Shown here piece by piece: positions 55,792-64,000 of a stretch of 64,000 nucleotides of DNA. The DNA lies in the NCBI RefSeq assembly GCF_006517625.1, contig NZ_VHQI01000001.1, forward strand, positions 580,856-644,855, read 5' to 3'. The notes beneath the pieces were generated by a model. It was not told where the DNA came from and did no database searches. It worked only from the letters and a program-made list of their open reading frames with translations. This DNA comes from Mixta tenebrionis (GTDB taxonomy: Bacteria > Pseudomonadota > Gammaproteobacteria > Enterobacterales > Enterobacteriaceae). Position numbers and translations under genes: made by a program. Position 1 is the first letter of the stretch; every line of letters starts with the position of its first letter.

Positions 55792-56969
55792 CGCCGCGTG
55801 CGCAGCCAGAGACGCAGCGTCAGCAACAGCGCCAGCAGCACCATCAGCGCGGCGGCAGGCCAGATGGCGCTCATGCCCGCATGGCTAATCACTATCCCGG
55901 CCAGCGGACCGGTTAACCCCAGCGCCAGGTCGAGAAAGGCGGAATAGGCGCCAAGCGCGGCTCCCTGATTCTGCAGCGCCACCTGTTTTACCGCCTCCAC
56001 CCCCAGCGCCGGGAAGATCAGCGAAAAGCCTGCGCCGGTCAGCAATGCTCCCGCATCCACCAGCCAGGGCGAGTTCGCCTGCCAGATCAGCAGCAGCCCT
56101 GCGCACTCCAGCGCGAAAGAGCAGATCGATACCGGCAGCCCGCCATAGCGCGTAATAGTACGGCTGAAGATCAGCCGGGTCGCGACAAAAGCGAGACTGA
56201 ACAGGCTGAGGGCGTAAGCGGCCCCCTGCCACTGGCGGCTGGCAAAGTAGAGGGTAATAAAAGTGGCGATGATGCCGAACCCGATGGTGCCCAGCCCCAG
56301 CCCCAGGCCATAAACCCAGATTTTAGAGGCGACGCGGTAAAACGGAATGCGCACGCCGGGAACGACGCTAACCGATGGCCTGCGGCTCGCCAGCAGCAGG
56401 CCGCCGATGCCCATCAGCATCACCAGAATGGCGAAGCCGTGAACCCCCATCAGCGCATTCAAGGTCACGCCGGCAGGCGCCCCTACCGCCATCGCCAGAT
56501 AGGTGGCGACGCCGTTCCATGAGATCACGCGCGCCGTCTGCGCGCTGCCGACGATATTCATTCCCCACAGCGTGGCCCCGGTGCTGCTGAAGCTCTCCCC
56601 CACGCCCAGAAACACCCGCCCCGCCGCCAGCAGCAGCAGGCTCAGCCAGGGCGTTGCTGTTGCCAGCCCGGCCAGCACCGTCAGCAGTCCGCTTAAAGCG
56701 CAGCAGCTCATGCCCAGCATCACCACTTTCTTCGGCCCCAGCGCATCGGCCAGCCGCCCCGACTGCGGCCGGCTGACCAGCGTGGCGAAATATTGCACGC
56801 TGATAATCAGACCCGCCATCAGCGAGCCGTAGCCCAGCTGGTTATGCACAAAGCCGGGCAGCACCGCCAGCGGCAGGCCCACCGAGAGATAGCAGAAGAA
56901 GGTGAAAATAATCACGGCAAGGATGCGCCGGTTCAGCTGCGCATTGGTTAAAGCAGGTGTCGAATCCAT
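55767..56969 (-). CDS. MFS transporter of the YhhS/YfcJ family
   Basis: The protein has 12 membrane segments and about 400 residues from ATG 56969. It resembles E. coli YhhS throughout: LPLAVLPGFVHNQLGYGSLMAGLIISVQYFATLVSRP, LGPKKVVMLG, GATLWGMNIVG, RVISWNGVATYLAMAVGAPAG. Members are putative exporters of arabinose-like sugars or drugs. The frame also allows ATG 57008; neither start has a good ribosome binding site. Confidence 0.88.
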   Translation of the reverse strand: MDSTPALTNAQLNRRILAVIIFTFFCYLSVGLPLAVLPGFVHNQLGYGSLMAGLIISVQYFATLVSRPQSGRLADALGPKKVVMLGMSCCALSGLLTVLAGLATATPWLSLLLLAAGRVFLGVGESFSSTGATLWGMNIVGSAQTARVISWNGVATYLAMAVGAPAGVTLNALMGVHGFAILVMLMGIGGLLLASRRPSVSVVPGVRIPFYRVASKIWVYGLGLGLGTIGFGIIATFITLYFASRQWQGAAYALSLFSLAFVATRLIFSRTITRYGGLPVSICSFALECAGLLLIWQANSPWLVDAGALLTGAGFSLIFPALGVEAVKQVALQNQGAALGAYSAFLDLALGLTGPLAGIVISHAGMSAIWPAAALMVLLALLLTLRLWLRTRRYSASNSV

Positions 56970-57047
56970 AGGCGATAAAAGCAGCAGGGGGACATACGAA
57001 CCCATCATACGTCAGGGGCGCTGGCAAAGTCCTGCTCTTTTAATGCG

Positions 57048-57998
57048 TTACGCCACAACCTGTTCACAGTGGCGATCGATCGCCGCCGCAATATCGGGCG
57101 AGGTTTTCAGCGTGCGCACGGTGGTAAACAGGCTGTCCGCCTGCGGATAGGCTTTACGCAGATAACCGAGCCACTGCTTAATGCGCGCCACATGATACAT
57201 GCCGGTATCGCCCTGCTTTTCCAGTCGGGTATAGCGATGCAGTAGCGCCATCACCTCCGGCCAGGGCACCGGCGGTTCATTATATTTCACCACCCGACTG
57301 AGGTTCGGCACGTTCAGCGCGCCGCGCCCGATCATTACCGCATCACAGCCGGTTATCGCCATACAGCGCTGCGCGCTCTGCCAGTCCCAGATTTCGCCGT
57401 TGGCGATCACCGGAATCCGCAGGCGCTGACGAATTTCGCCGATCGCCTGCCAGTTAATACATTCGGCGCGGTAGCCCTCTTCTTTGGTACGGCCGTGCAC
57501 CACCAGCTCGCTGGCGCCCGCCTGCTGCACCGCATCGGCGATTTCAAAGCGCTTTTCGCCTGAATCCCAGCCGAGACGCACCTTCACCGTAACCGGCAGA
57601 TGCGAAGGCACCGCCGCGCGCATCGCTTTCGCGCCCTGGTAGATTAATTCAGGATCTTTCAGCAGCGTGGCGCCGCCGCCGCTGCCGTTCACCAGCTTTG
57701 AGGGGCAGCCGCAGTTAAGATCGACGCCCCATGAACCCAGCTCCACCGCACGCGCCGCGTTTTCCGCCAGCCACTGCGGCTGCTGCCCCAGCAGCTGTAC
57801 CCGCACGCGCGTTCCAGACGAGGTGCGGCTCTGCTGCCGTAGCTCAGGACAGAGACGCAGAAACGATTTTACCGGCAGCAGCTGATCCACCACGCGCAGA
57901 AACTCGGTGATGCAAAGATCGTAATCATTTACCGAGGTCAGTAATTCGCGCACCAGCGAATCGAGCACGCCTTCCATCGGCGCCAGTAACACCCGCAT
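57048..57998 (-). CDS. dusC: tRNA-dihydrouridine(16) synthase DusC
   Basis: DusC reduces uridine 16 of tRNAs with FMN and NADPH. The 316-residue protein (E. coli 315) begins [21 protein letters not shown], contains the catalytic Cys in [21 protein letters not shown], the FMN-binding HGRTKEEGY and IANGEIWDW, and ends with the helical RNA-binding domain. In E. coli dusC also lies a few genes from yohD. Confidence 0.96.
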   Translation of the reverse strand: MRVLLAPMEGVLDSLVRELLTSVNDYDLCITEFLRVVDQLLPVKSFLRLCPELRQQSRTSSGTRVRVQLLGQQPQWLAENAARAVELGSWGVDLNCGCPSKLVNGSGGGATLLKDPELIYQGAKAMRAAVPSHLPVTVKVRLGWDSGEKRFEIADAVQQAGASELVVHGRTKEEGYRAECINWQAIGEIRQRLRIPVIANGEIWDWQSAQRCMAITGCDAVMIGRGALNVPNLSRVVKYNEPPVPWPEVMALLHRYTRLEKQGDTGMYHVARIKQWLGYLRKAYPQADSLFTTVRTLKTSPDIAAAIDRHCEQVVA

Positions 57999-58095
57999 GA
58001 GAGATACCTTTGTATAAATTGACGCGCAAGTTTACGCCTTTTGCCGCAGGGAGAGAATCATTTGCCGGAAGGATTATGGCGGGCGCGATAAAAAA

Positions 58096-58118
58096 ACGGC
58101 CACCGCTGGGGTGGCCGT
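58096..58118 (-). terminator. Intrinsic terminator of rhlE
   Basis: ACGGCCACC (58096-58104) and GGTGGCCGT (58110-58118) form a 9-bp stem with a 5-nt loop; on the minus strand it runs into TTTTTTATCGC. It lies 15 nt after the rhlE stop. Confidence 0.92.
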
Positions 58119-58133
58119 CTGTAAGGCAGGTAA

Positions 58134-59606
58134 TCAGCGGTTACCGGCGGGCTTATCGCTGCGCGGACGCGCTGAGCGCTGGCCGCTGCGATCGCCGGAA
58201 AGGCGACGCGACGGCGCGCCTTCGCCGGCGCTACGACGGGCTGCGCCGTTTTCACCTGACGGACGGCGCGATACGTTGCCTTCGCTCGCGCTACGACGTG
58301 GCTGGCGCTCGCCGGAGGCAGAGTGACGCTGAGCCGACGAGCGATCGCCTGCCGTCGACTGACGCTGAGCTGATGAACGATCGCCGTTCTGACCGCGTCC
58401 GCCCTGACTGCGTCCGCCGCCGCCGCGCTGCTGGCGCCCATTCTGAATCGGTTCCGCTTTGATGCTGGGATCCGGCTCAAAGCCCGGCAGCGCCATACGC
58501 GGCACTTCGCGCTTCAGCAGACGTTCAATATCGCGCAGCAGCTTATGCTCATCAACGCAGACCAGCGACAGCGCTTCGCCGGTGGCCGCCGCGCGTCCGG
58601 TACGTCCGATACGGTGCACATAATCTTCCGGTACGTTAGGCAGCTCGTAGTTCACTACGTGCGGCAGCTCTTCAATATCAAGGCCGCGCGCGGCAATATC
58701 GGTCGCCACCAGCACGCGAATCTGCCCGCCTTTAAAATCGCTCAGCGCACGGGTACGCGCGCCCTGGCTTTTATTGCCGTGAATCGCGGCGGCGGTGATG
58801 CCATCTTTATTCAGCTGTTCAGCCAGGTGATTGGCGCCGTGTTTGGTGCGGGTGAATACCAGCACCTGCTGCCAGTTGCCCTGGCCGATCATCAGCGACA
58901 GCAGCTCGCGTTTGCGTTTTTTATCCACAAAATGCACATGCTGAGTTACCTGCTCCGAGGCGGTGTTGCGGCGCGCCACCGCAACCTGGCTGGGGTTATC
59001 CAGCAGTTTTTCCGCCAGCGTTTTGATTTCGTCAGAGAAGGTCGCCGAGAACAGCAGGTTCTGACGTTTCGCCGGCAGGCGCGCCAACACGCGGCGGATA
59101 TCGTGAATAAAGCCCATATCGAGCATACGATCTGCTTCATCCAGCACCAGCATCTCAACTTTAGAGAGATCGACGGCGTTTTGATGCGCCAGATCGAGCA
59201 GGCGTCCCGGCGTTGCCACCAGCAGATCGACGCCGCCGCGCAGTTTCATCATCTGCGGGTTAATGCTGACGCCGCCGAATACCACCAGCGAACGTAGGTC
59301 GAGATATTTGCTGTAGTCACGCACGTTTTCGCCGATCTGCGCCGCCAGCTCGCGCGTTGGAGTGAGAATCAGCGCACGTACCGGGCGACGCCCTTTTGCC
59401 GGCTGCGGCTTCGCATTCAGCAGCTGCAGGATCGGCAGGGTGAAGCCTGCGGTTTTGCCGGTGCCGGTCTGGGCGCTGGCCATCAAATCGCGACCTTCCA
59501 GTACCACCGGGATCGCCTGGCTCTGGATGGGGGTAGGCTCACGATAGCCTTGCTCGGCAACCGCACGCAAAATATCGGCGTTCAGGCCGAGAGAATCAAA
59601 AGACAT
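58134..59606 (-). CDS. rhlE: DEAD-box RNA helicase RhlE with repetitive RNA-binding tail
   Basis: RhlE assists ribosome maturation and RNA decay. The 490-residue protein has the Q motif ([11 protein letters not shown]), Walker A AQTGTGKT (45-52), [33 protein letters not shown] and HRIGRTGRA motifs. After about residue 385 comes a low-complexity Gly/Arg/Ser tail with roughly ten-residue degenerate repeats ([40 protein letters not shown]). It is longer than in E. coli (454 residues). Such tails bind RNA and promote condensates. Confidence 0.95.
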   Translation of the reverse strand: MSFDSLGLNADILRAVAEQGYREPTPIQSQAIPVVLEGRDLMASAQTGTGKTAGFTLPILQLLNAKPQPAKGRRPVRALILTPTRELAAQIGENVRDYSKYLDLRSLVVFGGVSINPQMMKLRGGVDLLVATPGRLLDLAHQNAVDLSKVEMLVLDEADRMLDMGFIHDIRRVLARLPAKRQNLLFSATFSDEIKTLAEKLLDNPSQVAVARRNTASEQVTQHVHFVDKKRKRELLSLMIGQGNWQQVLVFTRTKHGANHLAEQLNKDGITAAAIHGNKSQGARTRALSDFKGGQIRVLVATDIAARGLDIEELPHVVNYELPNVPEDYVHRIGRTGRAAATGEALSLVCVDEHKLLRDIERLLKREVPRMALPGFEPDPSIKAEPIQNGRQQRGGGGRSQGGRGQNGDRSSAQRQSTAGDRSSAQRHSASGERQPRRSASEGNVSRRPSGENGAARRSAGEGAPSRRLSGDRSGQRSARPRSDKPAGNR

Positions 59607-59803
59607 AGGGGTTTAACTCCGGTTCCGCCCTGACCGTCGTTAACGGTGCAGTTTCCAGGGGGAAAGTCTGACGCTTGTCGGGCAAGCGATTGAAAGAGCA
59701 CAAACTACGGTGCGTAATGCGATCAGTGTAACAGTTTACACGGCGGCGGGATAGCGGCACGCCTTCGACGAGTGAAAAAGGTTGCCTTGCAGATAAAAAA
59801 ACA

Positions 59804-59822
59804 GGGCCGCAAATAGCGGCCC
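59804..59822 (-). terminator. Intrinsic terminator of ybhQ
   Basis: GGGCCGC (59804-59810) and GCGGCCC (59816-59822) form a 7-bp stem with a 5-nt loop. On the minus strand it is followed by TGTTTTTTTATC, 28 nt after the ybhQ stop. Confidence 0.88.
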
Positions 59823-59849
59823 CTGACGGTTTTTTGATGCGCAGTTTAT

Positions 59850-60242
59850 TTAGCCGCGTTTCTTTTCCGGCTGCGGCGTCGGCTCTTTCGCCAGCAGCGA
59901 TACCAACGCCGGCCCTACCAGCATCACCATGCCGAGGCAGGCCAGCAGCAGGTTGTTATGAATTACGCGCGAGATGAGAAACAGCACCAGCATCGCCGCG
60001 CCGAAGTAATAGGTGGTGGTGATCTCTTCTAAAAAATCCCCTACCCGCCGCAGCCGCGCAATACGCTGCGTCAGCAGCATGGCGATAAACACCGCGGCAT
60101 AAGCGGCTACCAGTACGCTGCTGACCTCAACCAACGCCCTTTCCCGCCAGCCCCAAACCAGGGCTACGAACATCAACAGATGCAAAGAAATATGCAGGCA
60201 GTGTTGGCCGGTAGCAATCTGAATACGGTTAAACCATTTCAT
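59850..60242 (-). CDS. ybhQ: Inner membrane protein YbhQ
   Basis: The 130-residue protein from ATG 60242 (AGGAGAAGAGG directly upstream) has four membrane segments. Conserved with E. coli YbhQ are the start MKW, FLEEITTTYYFGAAMLVLFLISRVIHNN and GPALVSLLAKE. Its function is unknown. It is divergent from the ybhP-clsB-ybhN operon. Confidence 0.92.
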   Translation of the reverse strand: MKWFNRIQIATGQHCLHISLHLLMFVALVWGWRERALVEVSSVLVAAYAAVFIAMLLTQRIARLRRVGDFLEEITTTYYFGAAMLVLFLISRVIHNNLLLACLGMVMLVGPALVSLLAKEPTPQPEKKRG

Positions 60243-60419
60243 CCTCTTCTCCTGGCGGCGTCTGTACGCCGCCCAAGTTGCCGGCAAAGCCGGTGACGAA
60301 TGCCCTCAATGTAACGCAAATTTCAGACAATGCCGCAATTCCCGGCGGAAATCAGCGCCCTTTTGTGACAAAGACTACACTTTATCGGAATTCAAAACAA
60401 AAAGGAGAGCGCCCCCAGT

Positions 60420-61181
60420 ATGTCACAAAAAGCGCAAGGATTTTCCTTTAAAGTCCTGACAATTAATACACATAAGGGTTTTACCAGCTTTAACCGGCGC
60501 TTTATTTTGCCCGAACTGCGCGAAGCGGTACGCGCGACCTCTGCCGATATCGTCTTTTTACAGGAGGTGATGGGCACCCACGCGATTCATCCGCTACAGG
60601 TAGAGAACTGGCCGGATACGCCCCACTATGAGTTCCTGGCCGATACCATGTGGAACGATTACGCTTATGGACGCAATGCGGTGTATCCCGAAGGCGATCA
60701 TGGCAATGCGGTACTCTCCCGCTTTCCTATTATTGATTATGAAAACCGTGATATTTCGGTCGAGGGGACGGAAAAACGCGGCGTGCTGCACTGTCGTTTA
60801 CAGATCCCGCATCGCCAGCAGGAGCTGCACGTAATGTGCGTGCATCTGGGCCTGCGCGATGCGCACCGCAACGCGCAGATGGCGATGATGTGCGAAATGA
60901 TCGCCGCCCTGCCCGCCGATGCGCCGCTGGTGGTCGCGGGCGATTTCAATGACTGGCAGCTACGCGCCAATACGATGCTGAAGCGCTGCGCCAATCTGGA
61001 TGAGGTGTTCAGCCGTCAAAACGGCCGTCCGGCGCGCACCTTTCCGGCGCGTTTTCCGCTGCTGCGCCTCGATCGTATTTATGTGCGCAACGCGGGCATC
61101 AGCCACCCCTGGGCATTACCGATGCGGCCCTGGTCTCACCTCTCCGATCATGCGCCGCTGGCCGTGGAGATTCATTTATGA
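60420..61181 (+). CDS. ybhP: Endonuclease/exonuclease/phosphatase-family protein YbhP
   Basis: The 253-residue protein (same as E. coli) has the EEP fold motifs LTINTHKGF, the metal-binding Glu in [17 protein letters not shown] and [13 protein letters not shown]. It may be a phosphodiesterase acting on lipid or nucleic acid; its link to the cardiolipin synthase next door is suggestive. Its stop overlaps the clsB start by 4 nt (ATGA). Confidence 0.93.
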   Translation: MSQKAQGFSFKVLTINTHKGFTSFNRRFILPELREAVRATSADIVFLQEVMGTHAIHPLQVENWPDTPHYEFLADTMWNDYAYGRNAVYPEGDHGNAVLSRFPIIDYENRDISVEGTEKRGVLHCRLQIPHRQQELHVMCVHLGLRDAHRNAQMAMMCEMIAALPADAPLVVAGDFNDWQLRANTMLKRCANLDEVFSRQNGRPARTFPARFPLLRLDRIYVRNAGISHPWALPMRPWSHLSDHAPLAVEIHL

Positions 61182-62422
61182 CAATAAGCTGGCGCGACGG
61201 CAACCGTATTAAGCTGCTGGAAAACGGCGAAGAATTTTTCCCGCGCGTATTCGGTGCCATCCGGCGGGCGCAGCATAGCGTGCTGCTGGAAACCTTTATT
61301 CTGTTTGAAGATGATGTGGGCAACGCCCTGCACCGCGAGCTGCTGGCCGCAGCGCAGCGCGGGGTGAAGATTGAGATGATGGTGGATGGCTACGGCTCGC
61401 CCGATCTTTCCGACGAGTTTGTTTCCAGCCTGACCTCGGCGGGCGTGCGTTTTCTTTATTACGATCCGCGCCCGCTGGTAATGGGGATGCGTACCAATGT
61501 GTTCCGGCGGCTGCACCGTAAGATTGTGGTGGTCGACGGCGTAATCGCCTTTGTCGGCGGGATTAATTTTTCCGCCGAGCACAACAGCGATTATGGTCCG
61601 CAGGCGAAGCAGGATTACGCCATCGAGGTGAAAGGGCCGATCGTGGATGACATCGGGCGCTACGTGCAGGCCGCCATCGGCAGCGAGGCGAATACCCGCC
61701 GCTGGTGGGGGCACCGTTCGCATCGTCCAACGGTGAATCAACGGCCGGGCGACGCGCAGGCGCTGTTTGTCTATCGCGATAATGATGAGCACCGCGACGA
61801 TATTGAGCAGCACTATCTGGAGATGCTGAGCAAGGCGAAGCAGGATGTAATTATCGCCAACGCCTATTTTTTCCCTGGCTATCGGCTGCTGCGCGAGATG
61901 AAGAACGCCGCCCAGCGCGGCGTGCGGGTGCGGCTGATTGTGCAGGGCGAGCCTGATATGCCGATTGTTAAGGTAGGCGCGGAGCTGCTCTATAACTATC
62001 TGGTGGAGGGCGGCGTCGAGGTATATGAATATATCCGTCGTCCGCTGCATGGCAAGGTGGCGGTCGCCGATCGGCAGTGGGCGACGGTCGGTTCCAGCAA
62101 TCTCGATCCGCTGAGCCTTTCGCTGAATCTGGAAGCGAATCTGATTATTCACGATCGACAGTTTAATCAGACGCTGCGCGATAATCTGGAGCGATTGCTG
62201 CAGGAGGATTGCGTGCGCGTGCAGGAAGATAAGTTACCGAAACGCACCTGGCTTCAGCTGAGCAAGAGCGTGATTGTGTTCCATTTTCTGCGTCATTTTC
62301 CCGCTATCGCTGGCTGGCTGCCGGCCCATACGCCGAAAGTAAAGCAGGTGCCGCCGCCGGTGCAGCCTGAGCTGGAAACCCAGGATCGCGTCGAGTCGGA
62401 TAACCAGAGGGTGAAATCCTGA
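61178..62422 (+). CDS. clsB: Cardiolipin synthase B
   Basis: ClsB makes cardiolipin from phosphatidylglycerol, and with phosphatidylethanolamine-type substrates in some settings, at the inner membrane. The 414-residue protein has both HKD motifs of the phospholipase D superfamily: [19 protein letters not shown] and [21 protein letters not shown]. It lacks the N-terminal membrane helices of ClsA. It overlaps ybhP and ybhN (TGATG), indicating a tightly coupled operon. Confidence 0.96.
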   Translation: MTISWRDGNRIKLLENGEEFFPRVFGAIRRAQHSVLLETFILFEDDVGNALHRELLAAAQRGVKIEMMVDGYGSPDLSDEFVSSLTSAGVRFLYYDPRPLVMGMRTNVFRRLHRKIVVVDGVIAFVGGINFSAEHNSDYGPQAKQDYAIEVKGPIVDDIGRYVQAAIGSEANTRRWWGHRSHRPTVNQRPGDAQALFVYRDNDEHRDDIEQHYLEMLSKAKQDVIIANAYFFPGYRLLREMKNAAQRGVRVRLIVQGEPDMPIVKVGAELLYNYLVEGGVEVYEYIRRPLHGKVAVADRQWATVGSSNLDPLSLSLNLEANLIIHDRQFNQTLRDNLERLLQEDCVRVQEDKLPKRTWLQLSKSVIVFHFLRHFPAIAGWLPAHTPKVKQVPPPVQPELETQDRVESDNQRVKS

Positions 62423-63477
62423 TGTCAAAAGCTCATCCAAAGTGGAAGCTGGCCAAAAAGATTTTGACCTGGCTGTTTTTTGTCGCCGTTATCGTGCTGT
62501 TGGTGGTATATGCGCGCAAGGTGAACTGGGAAGATGTGTGGAAGGTTATCGTTAACTATAACCATGTCGCCATTTTCAGCGCCGTGGGGCTGGTGGTGCT
62601 CAGCTATCTCGCCTACGGCGGTTATGATTTGATTGGGCGCGCCTATTGTGGGCATAAGCTGGCTAAGCGGCAGGTGATGCTGGTGTCGTTTATCTGCTAC
62701 GCCTTTAATCTGACGCTGAGTACCTGGGTGGGCGGCGTGGCGATGCGTTACCGGCTCTATTCCCGGCTTGGATTAAGCGGCAGTACCATTACGCGCATTT
62801 TTTCGCTGAGTATCGCCACCAACTGGCTGGGTTATATTTTGCTGGCGGGGATTATTTTTAGCGCCGGGATGGTGCCGATTCCGCCGGGCTGGTTTATCGG
62901 CGAAGGTACGCTGCGTTTGATTGGCGTGCTGTTATCGTTGCTGGTGGTGGTATTTTTGGCCGCCTGCGCTTTTTCTAAACGGCGCCACTGGAAGGTGCGT
63001 GGTCATAAGCTGGCTCTGCCGTCGTTGCGTATGGCGCTGTTTCAGTTTGTGATTTCAAGCGCCAACTGGATGGTGATGGGGATGATTATCTGGCTGCTGT
63101 TAGGGCAGGAGGTGGATTATCCGGTGGTGTTGGGCGTGTTGCTGATTAGCAGTATCGCCGGGGTGATTATTCATATCCCAGCCGGGATTGGCGTGCTGGA
63201 GGCGGTATTTCTGGCGCTGCTGCGCGGCGAGCATGCCAGTCACGGGCAGATTATTGCCGCCCTGCTCGCCTATCGCGTGCTTTATTTTATTTTGCCTTTG
63301 CTGTTGGCGCTGGTGCTCTATCTGTGGCTGGAGAGCCGTGCTAAGCATTTGCGTCAGCAGAATGAGCGTAAGATGCAGGAGCAGGATGACGCTTTAGCCG
63401 CGGAAGATGGCGCTGCGGATAAGGATAGCGCTCATGCCGAGCAGCAGGTTGCCGGAGCGCCGGGTAAGGCGGTTTAG
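62422..63477 (+). CDS. ybhN: YbhN, LPG synthase/flippase-like membrane protein (UPF0104)
   Basis: The 351-residue protein has seven or eight membrane segments and resembles E. coli YbhN (318 residues), of the family including the MprF flippase domain. Typical are STWVGGVAMRYRLYSRLGLS and IPAGIGVLEAVFLALLRGEH. It probably handles phospholipid made with ClsB. The last 35 residues form a charged acidic tail (EQDDALAAEDGAADKDSAHA) absent from E. coli. A dense repeat block begins 5 nt after its stop. Confidence 0.92.
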   Translation: MSKAHPKWKLAKKILTWLFFVAVIVLLVVYARKVNWEDVWKVIVNYNHVAIFSAVGLVVLSYLAYGGYDLIGRAYCGHKLAKRQVMLVSFICYAFNLTLSTWVGGVAMRYRLYSRLGLSGSTITRIFSLSIATNWLGYILLAGIIFSAGMVPIPPGWFIGEGTLRLIGVLLSLLVVVFLAACAFSKRRHWKVRGHKLALPSLRMALFQFVISSANWMVMGMIIWLLLGQEVDYPVVLGVLLISSIAGVIIHIPAGIGVLEAVFLALLRGEHASHGQIIAALLAYRVLYFILPLLLALVLYLWLESRAKHLRQQNERKMQEQDDALAAEDGAADKDSAHAEQQVAGAPGKAV

Positions 63478-63481
63478 CGGA

Positions 63482-63595
63482 ATGGTTTTTGGCACCTCAG
63501 GCGCCTGCGTGGGGATGCAGCATGGTTTTTGGCATCCTGGGCGTCTGCGCAGGGATGCAGCATGGTTTTTGGCATCTTAGGCGCCTGCGCAGGGA
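63482..63595. repeat. 40-bp tandem repeat, nearly 3 copies
   Basis: ATGGTTTTTGGCA begins at 63482, 63522 and 63562, exactly 40 bp apart. Each unit continues with a variable CC/TT then GGCGYCTGCGCAGGGATGCAGC. The copies differ at about six positions. The third runs into the nested inverted repeat at 63587. No protein is likely. Confidence 0.92.
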
Positions 63596-63698
63596 GTACC
63601 GGTCGATCGTAAAGACGCAAAATCTGTCATCCCTGACCGCTCGGCCCGCGCCGTCCATGGCGCGGGACGCTTTACTCCTCGCCCGGTACTCCCTGCGC
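63587..63698. repeat. 112-bp element of nested inverted repeats
   Basis: GCGCAGGGAGTACCGG (63587-63602) is matched perfectly by its inverse complement at 63683-63698. Inside are a second pair GTAAAG/CTTTAC (63609-63614, 63670-63675) and a third CCCGCGCC/GGCGCGGG (63645-63652, 63659-63666) with a 6-nt loop. The three pairs nest in order, so the DNA could form a cruciform or the RNA a long branched hairpin. It looks like a palindromic intergenic element or MITE, but I do not recognise a named family. Confidence 0.85.
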
Positions 63699-63701
63699 TT
63701 T

Positions 63702-63956
63702 GAATAAGGTGCATAGCTGTGACAAAACCCAACGAATGGATTTAGTCGCTAAGAATTGAATGAAGTGTATAACTGTGACAAAACCCAACGAATGGTTTTA
63801 GTCGCTAAGAATTGAATGAAGCGCATAGCTGTGACAAAACCCAACGAATGGATTTAGTCGTTAAGAATTGAATGAAGTGCATAGCTGTGACAAAGCCCAA
63901 CGAATGGATTTAGTCGCTAAGAATTGAATGAAGCGCATAGCTGTGACAAAATCCAA
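63702..63956. repeat. 56-bp tandem repeat, about 4.5 copies
   Basis: GTGACAAA occurs at 63719, 63775, 63831, 63887 and 63943, each exactly 56 bp apart. The unit includes CCCAACGAATGGATTTAGTC then GCTAAGAATTGAATGAAG and CGCATAGCT. Copies differ at only a few bases, so amplification is recent. The whole unit is conserved, so it is not a CRISPR. It is non-coding since 56 is not a multiple of three. Confidence 0.95.
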
Positions 63957-63962
63957 ATAAAT

Positions 63963-64000
63963 AAAGCCACAGCCGTAACGCAGTGTACGGCTGTGGCTTT
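63963..64000. terminator. Strong terminator hairpin at the window end
   Basis: AAAGCCACAGCCGTA (63963-63977) and TACGGCTGTGGCTTT (63986-64000) form a perfect 15-bp stem with an 8-nt loop. The A/T flanks make it usable on both strands. It probably ends ybhP-clsB-ybhN, about 490 nt after ybhN, or a convergent gene beyond the window. Confidence 0.85.

Noticed and set aside
63489..63707. 72-codon frame across the 40-bp repeat
   Set aside because: It consists of repeat and palindrome sequence with no ribosome site.
63702..63956. Possible CRISPR array after ybhN
   Set aside because: The entire 56-bp unit is conserved; there are no variable spacers and no cas genes nearby.

Overview
The window comes from the chromosome of an enterobacterium, most likely of the Erwiniaceae (Pantoea, Mixta or Erwinia type). 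Almost every housekeeping protein reads as a close relative of a recognisable E. coli K-12 protein (MoeA, MoeB, YbiT, MntR, OmpX, RhtA, Dps, GlnHPQ, YbiO, DinG, BglX, Dld, PbpG, RhlE, ClsB). Base composition is GC-rich with strong third-position bias, and long false open frames lie antisense to real genes. The genus is inferred; no rRNA is present. All identifications rest on recognising protein sequences by eye and recalling the families.

Layout. (1) 1-27148 follows the E. coli ybi region (about 18 min) in reverse: iaaA (cut by the window edge), moeA-moeB, ybiT, ybiR-mntR, an mntS-like locus, ompX, rhtA, dps, glnHPQ, ybiO, rlmF, ybiB-dinG. Accessory genes sit within it: an IolT-like sugar porter and an EmrAB/outer-membrane-factor efflux operon (4499-10699), and a flavin reductase plus M20 amidohydrolase (21872-23741). 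(2) 27266-57998 follows the E. coli 47-48 min region: mlrA, yohO, the yehWXYZ/osmF osmoprotectant importer, bglX, dld, pbpG, yohC, yohD, dusC. Local additions are idi, a chemoreceptor, a SUFU-domain protein, a YciE/YciF-type protein, an SDR, a DUF3772 mechanosensitive channel, fetAB, a broken glycoside hydrolase 15, an L,D-transpeptidase, a phosphate transporter and a YhhS-like exporter. (3) 58134-63477 returns to the 18-min order: rhlE, ybhQ, ybhP-clsB-ybhN. In E. coli dinG and rhlE are near neighbours, so about 31 kb lies between them here.

Regulation is unusually readable. Two MntR-type palindromes cover the -35 and -10 of a promoter divergent from mntR; it drives an unnamed 25-residue membrane peptide and an MntS-like small protein. 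Also visible are a LexA box before dinG, an MlrA-type dyad before mlrA, NtrC half-sites and a sigma-54-like promoter before glnH, a sigma-28-like promoter before the chemoreceptor, and many intrinsic terminators.

The least explained DNA is repetitive or AT-rich: a 46-bp tandem repeat at 23753-23903, an AT-rich island with an 18-bp perfect palindrome at 37780-38599, a non-coding leader with competing hairpins before the phosphate transporter, and a dense block at 63482-64000 holding a 40-bp repeat, nested inverted repeats, a 56-bp repeat and a long terminator hairpin. The strongest candidate for something undescribed is the MntR-controlled two-gene small-protein locus at 12530-12913.
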